From positions 402,385-466,384 of the forward strand of contig NZ_JAJNDB010000007.1 of the NCBI RefSeq assembly GCF_021026375.1: 64,000 nucleotides of DNA, written 5' to 3'. The notes beneath the pieces were generated by a model. That model saw nothing but the letters and a program-made list of their open reading frames with translations. It ran no database searches and was not told the origin of the DNA. Positions 10,356 to 17,769 of the stretch are shown in pieces. Numbering within the stretch: position 1 is the first letter of the stretch; every line of letters begins with the position of its first letter. The position numbers and the translations under genes were made by a program. The DNA is from Actinomycetospora endophytica (GTDB taxonomy: Bacteria > Actinomycetota > Actinomycetes > Mycobacteriales > Pseudonocardiaceae).

Positions 10356-11411
10356 ATGGGTTTTACAGCAGACATTCTCGCGGACGTACGACGGCAGATT
10401 ACTCCAGACGATGCGGCGCTGAAGGAAGCCCGTCAGCGGCGAGACGCTACGCTCGCGGCGGCCGGAGGATTCGAGGGAGTTCTAGAGACGTTTTCGTCGG
10501 GGTCGATTGCTCACGGCACGGCGAACTGCCCGATCCATCTTCGAGACAAAGGGCTGGACGCTGATTGCGGCGTGCGACTCGATCGTCGATTCCACCGGAC
10601 CCTCGGACCAGACTCTGATCAGGAGGAGGGACCCGGAGGTGTCGTTGAGAGACTTCGGGTGCATGTTCGAAGTCGGCTGAAGGCTGACTACCCGGACGTT
10701 GCGATCACGATCACCAAGAGGGCCCTGCTCGTCCGCTTCCACTCACCCCTGCCTACGGGAGAAGATCCCAGCGCTGACCTTGTGGCAGGCCTTGAGCGCA
10801 AGGATGCGCCGGGTTTGTGGATTCCGAACACTGAGCGCGAACGATGGGACCCGTCCCATCCGCAGCGTCATACGGAGATGCTGACGGCGGACCCGAAGGA
10901 GGTGAGAGTCACTAGGGCTCGTGCGATCCGCCTCGCGAAGGCGGAGAACAAGAGGACTGCCACGGGCCCCCTCTGCTCGTTTAACATCGAGGCGTTCGGT
11001 CTAATGTTCGTCGAAGGGGCGATGGCCGAACCGGAGGCATTGCTCGCTCTCTGGTCTCAAGGCGCGAAGGATCTTCGCAGACGTCTGACTCCGGACCCTG
11101 CCAAGGTGTCCGGTGCGATCAAAGTCGCCGACCGCGACCGGGCAGTGCATCGGCTTGAGGTTGCTGCTGGAGCGCTGAAAGACGCGCTCGAGCATGACGA
11201 CGACGAGCCCTATGTGCGTAAGGCACTGGCTCCGCTCTGGCCTGACTACGTCGCCACTGCTGGCGGGGACTCGAAGGCCCGCATCGCAGCGACGGTGCGA
11301 GCGGGGGAGTCTCTTTCCTTCGGTAGGACAGGTCTCTCCGGCAGCCCGGCGGCCAGCACCGGTGTTGCACTCACGAAGCGGCCTCGCTCCTACGGTGATG
11401 CCGCAGGGTGA
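10356..11411 (+). CDS. CD-NTase-family nucleotidyltransferase (CBASS-like signal synthase)
   Basis: Predicted to make a cyclic oligonucleotide signal on phage infection. The 351-residue protein has the polymerase-beta nucleotidyltransferase signature: FSSGSIAHGT (Gly49-Ser50), the metal-binding pair D68-x-D70 in LDADCGV, and a third acidic residue at D141 in SADLVAG. The stretch LWIPNTERERWDPSHPQRH after it is typical of CD-NTase-type enzymes. The protein ends ...SYGDAAG, with a C-terminal glycine. The next gene encodes an E2-like protein whose GTG start overlaps this stop. The ATG at 10356 has GAGGG seven bases upstream; ATG 10338 is an alternative. G+C and codon bias are lower than in flanking genes. 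Confidence 0.85.
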   Translation: MGFTADILADVRRQITPDDAALKEARQRRDATLAAAGGFEGVLETFSSGSIAHGTANCPIHLRDKGLDADCGVRLDRRFHRTLGPDSDQEEGPGGVVERLRVHVRSRLKADYPDVAITITKRALLVRFHSPLPTGEDPSADLVAGLERKDAPGLWIPNTERERWDPSHPQRHTEMLTADPKEVRVTRARAIRLAKAENKRTATGPLCSFNIEAFGLMFVEGAMAEPEALLALWSQGAKDLRRRLTPDPAKVSGAIKVADRDRAVHRLEVAAGALKDALEHDDDEPYVRKALAPLWPDYVATAGGDSKARIAATVRAGESLSFGRTGLSGSPAASTGVALTKRPRSYGDAAG

Positions 11412-11857
11412 GGAGGCAGCCGGCGAGGTGTTGGCTTGAGGACTGGCCGAGACGCGCACGCCTCGAGGCGGCAGCCCGGAAAGCGTTTCCCGGTCTTCGA
11501 TATCGGCGCAAGCAGCGAGCGGGTGGTCCGGTGGACACTTGGCAGGTTCAACTTCCGATCGCAGGCTACGAGGCGCGAACTGTGATAGTCGAGTTTGACC
11601 GCCGACGACCCGCCTACCCGCAGGTCTACGCCGACGGGTCGGTCGAGTCGCCGCATCGCTTCCGGAACAAGCGCGGTGGACGGATGCTCTGTATCTGGCA
11701 TTCTGGAGACGATGCTTGCCGTAGATGGGTTCCCGAAGACGGCCTGCTTAAGCTACTAGGAATGATCGCCGAGCATCTATTCAAGGAAGCGTGGTGGCGC
11801 GAACACGGCGAGTGGCTGGGTGAGGAATACCCTCATGAGGAGGCGGACACGATATGA
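11408..11857 (+). CDS. prokaryotic E2-like protein of short type II CBASS
   Basis: The 149-residue protein matches the stand-alone E2 fold found next to CD-NTases: YPQVYADGSVESPHRF, then LCIW with the candidate catalytic Cys95, a Trp-Val-Pro segment (RRWVPEDGLLKLLGMIAEHL) and EHGEWLGEEYPHEE at the end. There is no E1 or JAB partner gene nearby, which is the short form of type II CBASS. In studied short systems the E2 links to the C-terminal glycine of the CD-NTase and raises its activity; the upstream enzyme does end in Gly. The GTG start overlaps the CD-NTase stop by four bases and the ATG of the next gene overlaps this stop. Confidence 0.82.
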   Translation: MRRQPARCWLEDWPRRARLEAAARKAFPGLRYRRKQRAGGPVDTWQVQLPIAGYEARTVIVEFDRRRPAYPQVYADGSVESPHRFRNKRGGRMLCIWHSGDDACRRWVPEDGLLKLLGMIAEHLFKEAWWREHGEWLGEEYPHEEADTI

Positions 11858-12426
11858 ATTGTGGGTTGTCGGCTGAGGCGGCGACGACCTCATCGGCCTC
11901 TGCGGCGACGTTGGTCCTAGCCGCGATACTTTCGGGCACGGTCGCAGCGGCTGTCATCACTGGGCTAGTTACGGTTGTTCTCGCTCGACGGAAGAGTCGA
12001 GAAGAAGAACGAGCGCGGCTCCGACAGGCATTCGCCGATGCTCGACGCGCTCAGGCAGCTTACAAGGAGTTCCCCTACGCGATCCGTCGGCGGGCAGCGG
12101 AGCGCCCTGTCGACGAGCGCATCAGGCTTAGCGAGGCGCTGAGGGAGATACAGGCGAATATCGACTTTCATCTCGCTTGGACCGAGCTGGAGTCCGAGCA
12201 CGTTGGGCGCGCTTTCGCTGAACTCATCAAGCAAACCAGAACAGTGGCCGGGGAACACATGAAGTCGGCGTGGCAGACCTCAGCAGCCGACGCTGACGAA
12301 GGCATGATCGTTCCGCGTGCCCTTGTTGACCTGAGCGCCCTGAAGCCAGCAGAGGAGGCCTACACCCGAGCGGTCCAGGCTCACTTGCGGGCATTAGCTC
12401 CTCGTTGGAGCCGCACTGGGCACTGA
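11854..12426 (+). CDS. single-pass membrane protein, probable CBASS effector
   Basis: The 190-residue protein has one strong membrane helix near residues 18-45 (ATLVLAAILSGTVAAAVITG LVTVVLA, split here), then a basic/charged Arg-Glu-rich helical region (RKSREEERARLRQAFADARR) and a mostly helical C-terminal domain. The ATG overlaps the E2 stop (ATGA), so it is coupled to the sensor genes. Position as last gene of a CD-NTase operon and the membrane helix suggest a signal-gated membrane-damaging effector. I see no SAVED, STING-like or nuclease motif, so the ligand-binding part, if present, is not recognisable. Confidence 0.65.
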   Translation: MNCGLSAEAATTSSASAATLVLAAILSGTVAAAVITGLVTVVLARRKSREEERARLRQAFADARRAQAAYKEFPYAIRRRAAERPVDERIRLSEALREIQANIDFHLAWTELESEHVGRAFAELIKQTRTVAGEHMKSAWQTSAADADEGMIVPRALVDLSALKPAEEAYTRAVQAHLRALAPRWSRTGH

Positions 12427-12456
12427 CTCGCGACGTTGACGATCTTGACCAACGCA

Positions 12457-12483
12457 ACGATGTTGGGTTTGATGCAACATCGT
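12457..12483. repeat. short perfect inverted repeat at the start of the recombinase gene
   Basis: ACGATGTTG (12457-12465) and CAACATCGT (12475-12483) are perfect inverted 9-mers with a 9-base spacer GGTTTGATG, ending on the GTG start of the tyrosine recombinase. Arms and spacer have the proportions of a tyrosine recombinase core site, or it could be an operator for the XRE protein encoded two genes later. Confidence 0.45.
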
Positions 12484-13591
12484 GGATCATGGTCCGGCGT
12501 TGCCAGGAGCGGCGTCCTTGGTGCTGGTGTCAGGCGTCCTGCATCTGGACCCAGCGCCTGCTGTGTTCGAGGCGATGTTGGACGGCTGGTCACGTCAACA
12601 GCGGTCCCGGTTCCTACGGGCGGACGCCACGATCAAGCCGCGGCTCGAGGTCGTGCGTCGCTTCGCCCGGTTCTCCAACCAGTACCCCTGGCAGTGGACA
12701 CCTGGTGAGCTTGAAGCGTTCATGAGCTCGATGTCGGTAGCGGTCTCGACCGCGCGCAGCTACCAGAACGCGCTGCGGCTGTTCTGCGACTACATCACCG
12801 ACGCCCGCTACGGCTGGCCGAGCGAGTGTCTGGAGCGGTTCGGCGCCTCACCGCAGCAAGTGCTGCACGAGTGGAACTCGGTGCTCCACAACGTCGAGTT
12901 CGAGGGCCGCACCTCACGGCGACCGCTGAGCTACGACGAGGTCCAGGCTCTCTTCGACGCCGCCGATGGCCGCGTCGAGGAGATCCGCGAACGGCGACGC
13001 AAGGGAGCTGCCGCCGCCCAGCGCGACGCGGTTCTGCTCAAGACGGTCTACGCGTTCGGGCTACGGCGCCAGGAAGCCCAAGGCCTCGACCTGGTTGACC
13101 TACGCAGCAACCCGAAGGCGAAGGCCTTCGGGCGCATCGGCGGGCTCTTCGTCCGGCACGGCAAATCCTCGCGGGGCAGCACCGCAAAGCGTCGCACCGT
13201 CCTGACGGTGCCGGAGTTCGACTGGATCGTCGAGCTGGTCGAGCACTACCTCGCCGAGGTCCGGCCTATCTTGGTCCCGGGGGACCACCCGGCGTTCTGG
13301 GTGACCGAACGCCGCGGCCGGATGTCACTCCGGTCGATCAACGATGCCTTCGAGCACGCCCGCGCCGCTGCAGGCATCGACCCCGAGCTCGACCTGCACT
13401 CGCTGCGGCACTCCTACGTCACGCATCTGGTCGAGTTCGACTATCCGGAGCGCTTCGTCCAGGAGCAGGTCGGCCACTCCTACGCCAGCACCACCGCGAT
13501 CTACACCGGAGTGTCCGACGACTACCGCAACCGGCTGCTGCAACGGTCGCTCACCGCGCCCGGCTTCGACCTCTGGGAGCCTGTCTCATGA
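12482..13591 (+). CDS. tyrosine recombinase/integrase
   Basis: Site-specific recombinase of 369 residues with an N-terminal core-binding domain (LEVVRRFARFSNQYPWQWTP ... ARSYQNALRLFCDYI) and a complete catalytic set: R195 in AFGLRRQE, K228 in RHGKSS, H306-x-x-R309 in LHSLRHSYVTH, H332 in VGHSYAST and nucleophile Y341 in AIYTGV. It should therefore be active. It is the first of three translationally coupled genes; the next ATG overlaps its stop (ATGA). No obvious ribosome site precedes the GTG at 12482, so a GTG further inside is possible. It lies 55 bases after the presumed CBASS effector. Confidence 0.93.
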   Translation: MDHGPALPGAASLVLVSGVLHLDPAPAVFEAMLDGWSRQQRSRFLRADATIKPRLEVVRRFARFSNQYPWQWTPGELEAFMSSMSVAVSTARSYQNALRLFCDYITDARYGWPSECLERFGASPQQVLHEWNSVLHNVEFEGRTSRRPLSYDEVQALFDAADGRVEEIRERRRKGAAAAQRDAVLLKTVYAFGLRRQEAQGLDLVDLRSNPKAKAFGRIGGLFVRHGKSSRGSTAKRRTVLTVPEFDWIVELVEHYLAEVRPILVPGDHPAFWVTERRGRMSLRSINDAFEHARAAAGIDPELDLHSLRHSYVTHLVEFDYPERFVQEQVGHSYASTTAIYTGVSDDYRNRLLQRSLTAPGFDLWEPVS

Positions 13592-13914
13592 TCAAGAAGA
13601 TGGGCTTCGAATGGCATCTGCGCCGGCGCATGGCCGAGCGGGACCTCTACCAGACCTCAGACCTGGTGCCGCTACTCGCCGAGCGCGGCATCGAGCTCTC
13701 CCGCGAACAGGTCTACCGCCTGGTCACCCAGCCCCCGCAGCGGCTCTCGATGGACACCTTCGCCGCGCTCTGCGACATCCTCGCCTGCAACCCCAACGAC
13801 CTCATCGAGATCACCACCGTCAACACGACGGTCCGCAAGACCGGTACCGGTTCCACGCCGCGGCGCGCTCCAGAAGTCCGGCGCACCACCATCCGTCGCC
13901 CCGACCAGTCGTGA
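13588..13914 (+). CDS. XRE-family helix-turn-helix regulator
   Basis: A 108-residue protein with a Cro/C1-type helix-turn-helix: DLVPLLAERGIELSREQVYRL ends the recognition region (positions 25-45), followed by RLSMDTFAALCDILACNPND LIEI, split here, the typical end of the XRE fold. The last 30 residues are basic and Thr/Arg-rich. Its ATG overlaps the recombinase stop and its own stop is overlapped by the GTG of the next gene, so the three are made together. It may control the cassette or act as an accessory factor in recombination. Confidence 0.88.
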   Translation: MIKKMGFEWHLRRRMAERDLYQTSDLVPLLAERGIELSREQVYRLVTQPPQRLSMDTFAALCDILACNPNDLIEITTVNTTVRKTGTGSTPRRAPEVRRTTIRRPDQS

Positions 13915-16220
13915 CCTCACCGGAGACCCGGGAAGCCCAGCGCCAGCACCAGATCCGGCAGCGTCACACCACCATCCGATCCGCCATCCAAGCCTCCATC
14001 ACCAACCTCGCCGAACAGGAACTCGACGAGGTCCTCGCGACCGCGCAAGCCACTGACGGTCGGGCGCTGCGCGAGCTTGCCGACCACCTCCAAGCTCACC
14101 CGGACGCCCTCCTGACCGGCTCAGCGGACGGTCCCAGAGCGTTGATGCGGGTCTTGGGCGTGCTCGCCACGGCTGGCCATCCGGTCGCCCTGCCCCGATG
14201 CACAGACTGCAGCAAGCAGACCGCGGACCTGCCCCGACTTGGTGCCAACGGTCGGATCTGCCCGGCATGCGCGGGAAGGAACTACCGCGGCGACTGCGCA
14301 CGCTGCGGGCGACTCGACACCCGCATCGCCGCCCGCCGACCAGAGGGCCCGATCTGCTACCCGTGCTACCGCGTTGATCCCGAGCGGATCGAGACATGCG
14401 CTCGCTGCGCCCGCGACCGCCCCGTCGCCTCCCGCACCGACGACGGCGGCGCCCTCTGCTCCCGCTGCTGGACTCCGCCCCAGCGCTGCTGCGTCGGATG
14501 CGGACGAACCGGCCGGGTCGTGTTCGTCGGCGACGACGGGCCCCTCTGCGTCAACTGCTACCGCCGCGACCACCGACCCCGCGCGCGCTGCGGACGCTGC
14601 AACCGCGTTCGGATCGTGTCCCGCCGCGGCAAGAACGGCGAGCCCGACCTCTGCGAGAGCTGCAACCCCGCCACCAGAGCCACCGCCACCTGCAGCCAAT
14701 GCGGTCGCGACCGTTCCGGCCACCGCGACGCCACCGGCGAGTGGATCTGCCGAAGCTGCGCCCGCGTCCCACGCGCCTGCTCGCGCTGCGGCCGCTCCCG
14801 CCCAGTCCACGCGCATCTCCCACTCGGGCCGGTCTGCAACACCTGCCACATCAAGCTGCACGATCACCCCGAACACTGCGCGAGTTGTCACGAGCTCCGC
14901 GTCCTGATCGGACGCGACGACCACGGTCCCCTCTGCGGGCCCTGCGCCGGCAGCACGCTCGACCCACGCTGCCGCACCTGCAAGCGCCCGGGCCGCCACT
15001 ACTCCGACGAGAAGTGCGCCCGATGCGAGCTCCACGAGCGGGTCGACGACCTGCTCGCCGGTCCCAACGGCACACCGAACCCGCAGCTACAACCCGTCCG
15101 AGAGCTGCTGCTTGCCGCCGACCGCCCCAACGGCCAAATCGCCTGGCTTATGCGAAGCGACGCCGCACAACTACTGCGGGATCTCGCCCGTCGCGAGGAC
15201 GTTGTCACCCACAACTACCTTGACACCCTGCCCCAGAACCGGGCTGAGACGTTTCTGCGCGCACTGCTCGTCGACGCTGGCGTCCTCCCCGCCCGCAATG
15301 AGGAGCTCGAACGCATCCGGCCCTGGCTCGAGACCTTCCTCGCCGACCAGCCCGACCACGCCCGCCTGATCCGCCCCTTCGTCCATTGGTTCGTGCTACG
15401 CCGCGCCCGCCGAGCCGCGGCCCGACGCCGCTATCAAGCCAGGGCAGGTCACCACCTCCGAGCCAAGGTCCGTGTTGCTCACGAATTCCTCGCCTGGCTC
15501 GACACCCTGCAACTCGACCTCGCCGAACTCGACCAGGCGACCATCGATCGCTGGCTGACCCAGGGCACATCCCAAGCCCGCGAGATTCGCTCCTTCCTCG
15601 CCTGGGCTCGATCCCACCGCCTCACCAAGGAGCTGCGGGTCCCATTCCCACCACGGCAACAGCCGGAAGCGATGCTCGAGGAAGGGGAGCGTTGGCGGTT
15701 GCTCGAGCGGTGCTTCAACGACACGACCCCACCGCTCGACACTCGCGCTGCGGGGGCCCTGATCCTCCTCTACGGACTCCCGCTGATCCGAATCCGGAGC
15801 CTGACCGCGGACCACCTCGAGCATCACTCCGACGAACGCACCCACCTCATCGTCGGCGCCCACCGCCTCCTGCTTCCACCCAAGCTCGCCGACATGCTCA
15901 GTCGCCTCGCCGAAGCCGGCTCCGGACGCTCCCGCTACCCGACTCGCCCCGGCGCCCGGCGGTGGCTCTTCCCCGGGCTCGTCCCAGGCGCTCCTCTGAG
16001 CGCCGAAGGCTTCAACGTCAAGCTCGCCCGCTTCGGCCTGCATACCCGACCAGCCCGCAACGCGGCCCTGATCTCACTCGCCGCGCAACTCCCGTCGGCT
16101 GTCCTGGCAGACCTCGTCGGGCTGCACCACAACACCGCCGCACGCTGGTCCCAGCTCGCCGCGCGCGACTGGCACGACTTCGTGGCCGCACGACCGATGC
16201 TTACCGCAGGTTCGGAATAG
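13911..16220 (+). CDS. zinc-ribbon array protein with a degenerate tyrosine-recombinase domain
   Basis: The 769-residue protein has three parts. Residues 97-372 hold eighteen C-x-x-C pairs (for example C97/C100, C117/C120, C129/C132, C369/C372), about nine zinc ribbons in tandem. Residues 515-575 look like a SAM-like core-binding domain (RVAHEFLAWLDTLQLDL). Residues 610-760 follow a recombinase catalytic fold: GALILLYGLPLIRIRSLTAD with R627, RRWLFPGLVPGAPLS, TRPARNAALISLAA, LVGLHHNTAARW. The His of H-x-x-R is replaced and a Trp (W746) stands where the nucleophile Tyr should be, so it is probably a non-catalytic partner. GTG start overlaps the XRE stop. Confidence 0.8.
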   Translation: MTSPETREAQRQHQIRQRHTTIRSAIQASITNLAEQELDEVLATAQATDGRALRELADHLQAHPDALLTGSADGPRALMRVLGVLATAGHPVALPRCTDCSKQTADLPRLGANGRICPACAGRNYRGDCARCGRLDTRIAARRPEGPICYPCYRVDPERIETCARCARDRPVASRTDDGGALCSRCWTPPQRCCVGCGRTGRVVFVGDDGPLCVNCYRRDHRPRARCGRCNRVRIVSRRGKNGEPDLCESCNPATRATATCSQCGRDRSGHRDATGEWICRSCARVPRACSRCGRSRPVHAHLPLGPVCNTCHIKLHDHPEHCASCHELRVLIGRDDHGPLCGPCAGSTLDPRCRTCKRPGRHYSDEKCARCELHERVDDLLAGPNGTPNPQLQPVRELLLAADRPNGQIAWLMRSDAAQLLRDLARREDVVTHNYLDTLPQNRAETFLRALLVDAGVLPARNEELERIRPWLETFLADQPDHARLIRPFVHWFVLRRARRAAARRRYQARAGHHLRAKVRVAHEFLAWLDTLQLDLAELDQATIDRWLTQGTSQAREIRSFLAWARSHRLTKELRVPFPPRQQPEAMLEEGERWRLLERCFNDTTPPLDTRAAGALILLYGLPLIRIRSLTADHLEHHSDERTHLIVGAHRLLLPPKLADMLSRLAEAGSGRSRYPTRPGARRWLFPGLVPGAPLSAEGFNVKLARFGLHTRPARNAALISLAAQLPSAVLADLVGLHHNTAARWSQLAARDWHDFVAARPMLTAGSE

Positions 16221-16291
16221 GTGCCCTGCACCAGTATCGCCCCGGGTGGGGAGGGCCGCGACGGCTCTCCCCACCTCCGGGCCGGTCGAGC

Positions 16292-16699
16292 TCAGCTCGC
16301 CGGCGGGGCCTCGACCACGACGACGACGTTCTGGTCGGGGTCGCGCAACATGAACATCAACGGCGCGCCGGGCGTCCGCATCGGCTCGGGCTCGAGGTCG
16401 ACGCCGCCGATCGCGGTGAGCCGCCGGTGCTCGCCGACGACATCGGTGGTCTCGACGCCGATCGAGCTGCCGCCCGGCTCGTCGTACATCGGCGGGTTCA
16501 GCGCGAGCCGCGCCACCGACCCGGGCGGTGCCACCTCCACCCACCGGTTCTCGCCGTTCTCGCCGAACGTCGTGTCGCTGCGGACGTCCCAGCCGAGCCG
16601 GTCGCGGTAGAACGAGATGGCGGCGTCCACGTCCGAGACGGTGAACATGACGACGCCGATGCTGGTGACGCTGGTCGGCGCGTCGGTCGGGGTGCTCAT
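16292..16699 (-). CDS. VOC-superfamily (glyoxalase/dioxygenase-like) protein
   Basis: A 135-residue single-unit vicinal-oxygen-chelate protein: TSIGVVMFTVSDVDAAISFYRD is split as TSIGVVMFTV and DAAISFYRDRLGWDV at the start, then PDQNVVVVVEAP at the end. Only one beta-alpha-beta pair is clear before residue 70, with the second pair following. Substrate unknown; many such proteins are annotated for glyoxal or antibiotic detoxification without proof. It lies alone between the accessory island and the ABC transporter operon. Confidence 0.85.
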   Translation of the reverse strand: MSTPTDAPTSVTSIGVVMFTVSDVDAAISFYRDRLGWDVRSDTTFGENGENRWVEVAPPGSVARLALNPPMYDEPGGSSIGVETTDVVGEHRRLTAIGGVDLEPEPMRTPGAPLMFMLRDPDQNVVVVVEAPPAS

Positions 16700-16911
16700 A
16701 CGCTCCTCCGGGCTGTAGGGACCGGTCGGAATTGTCCGGATCGGTTACCACAGTACGGTAGTGGGACCCCGTGATCTTCCTCAAGGACCGTTCGGGGTCG
16801 TCCCGATGAACGAGCGGATCCGTGCTGATCAGGGGCACGCGAGGCATGCCAGGGCGCTGGAATTCCTGCGTGGTGTGCCTGTCGCGCTCCCGCCGACGGA
16901 ACCCACCCCCG

Positions 16912-17769
16912 TCAAGCGTCGCGGCGGCGCATCCGTACGACGGTGACCACCAGCCCGATCGCGATGTAGACCAGCGCGCGGATCGTCGACGACCACAGGT
17001 TGTCGAACGGCAGCGGATCGCGCAGCACGTCGGTGCCCGCGCTGAAGCCGGTCGTCAGCAGCACCGGCTGCAGCCACTCCAGCGACGGGATCGCGGACAG
17101 CACCCCGAACACGATGAGGCCGCCCAGCACCGACGCCAGCACGACGAGCGGGTGCTCGGTGAGCGTCGAGATCGCCAGCGCCACCGCGCCGACGGCGAGC
17201 AGCTGCCCGACCGTCCACACCGCGACCAGCGCGATCCGCCCGAGCGCCTCGCCCACCCCGAGCGTGGTGCCCGAGAGCGTGACCAGCGTGCCCTGCGCGC
17301 CGCCGACCACGACCGTTCCGGCCACCATCCCGACCACTGCGATGAGCAGCACCGCGAGCACGGCCACCATGACGACTCCGGCGGACTTCATGACCACCAG
17401 CCGCACCCGCCCGACCGGGGCGAGCAGCAGTCCGCGCAGCGTGCCGGTCGCCGCCTCGCCCGCGATCGCGTCGGCGGCGGCCTGGGCGACGGCCAGCGGC
17501 AGCAGCAGCGCGAGCGCCAGCCCGAGGGCGACGACGGGCAGCACGAAGCCGTTGCCCGCGATCTCGGCGACGAGCCCGGGACCGCGCCCGGACGGCGGCC
17601 CGCCCGCCGTCGCGACCCCGATCGCGATCGCCAGCGGCACGAGCGCGAGCAGGCCGAGCACCACCAGCGTGCGCGGCCGGCGCAGCACCCACCGCAGTTC
17701 CGCGCCGAGCAGCCGACCGAGCGGGGCGTGGGTGCGGGTCGTCACCGGTGTGTCGGCGGTCGTGGTCAC
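16912..17769 (-). CDS. ABC transporter permease (ABC-2 type)
   Basis: A 285-residue integral membrane protein with about six hydrophobic segments (for example VVLGLLALVPLAIAIGVA near residue 38 and VLPVVALGLALALLLPLAVA near residue 80), with GEAATGTLRGLLLAPVGR between them, the usual ABC-2 pattern. The GTG start overlaps the stop of the ATPase gene upstream by four bases. Together they form an exporter of unknown substrate; the LolA-like secreted protein at the head of the operon suggests a link to lipids or lipoproteins. Confidence 0.88.
   Translation of the reverse strand: MTTTADTPVTTRTHAPLGRLLGAELRWVLRRPRTLVVLGLLALVPLAIAIGVATAGGPPSGRGPGLVAEIAGNGFVLPVVALGLALALLLPLAVAQAAADAIAGEAATGTLRGLLLAPVGRVRLVVMKSAGVVMVAVLAVLLIAVVGMVAGTVVVGGAQGTLVTLSGTTLGVGEALGRIALVAVWTVGQLLAVGAVALAISTLTEHPLVVLASVLGGLIVFGVLSAIPSLEWLQPVLLTTGFSAGTDVLRDPLPFDNLWSSTIRALVYIAIGLVVTVVRMRRRDA

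Noticed and set aside
15396..16043. Reverse frames over the zinc-ribbon protein gene
   Set aside because: Shadow frames; the forward gene has eighteen conserved CxxC pairs and coupled starts.
9884..16240. TGCACCAG present near both ends of the island (about 9886 and 16230) as attachment-site repeat
   Set aside because: Eight bases can recur by chance over 6 kb in such DNA, and flanking bases do not match.
16761..16946. 61-codon frame between the VOC and permease genes
   Set aside because: No ribosome site, poor codon bias and overlap with the permease end.
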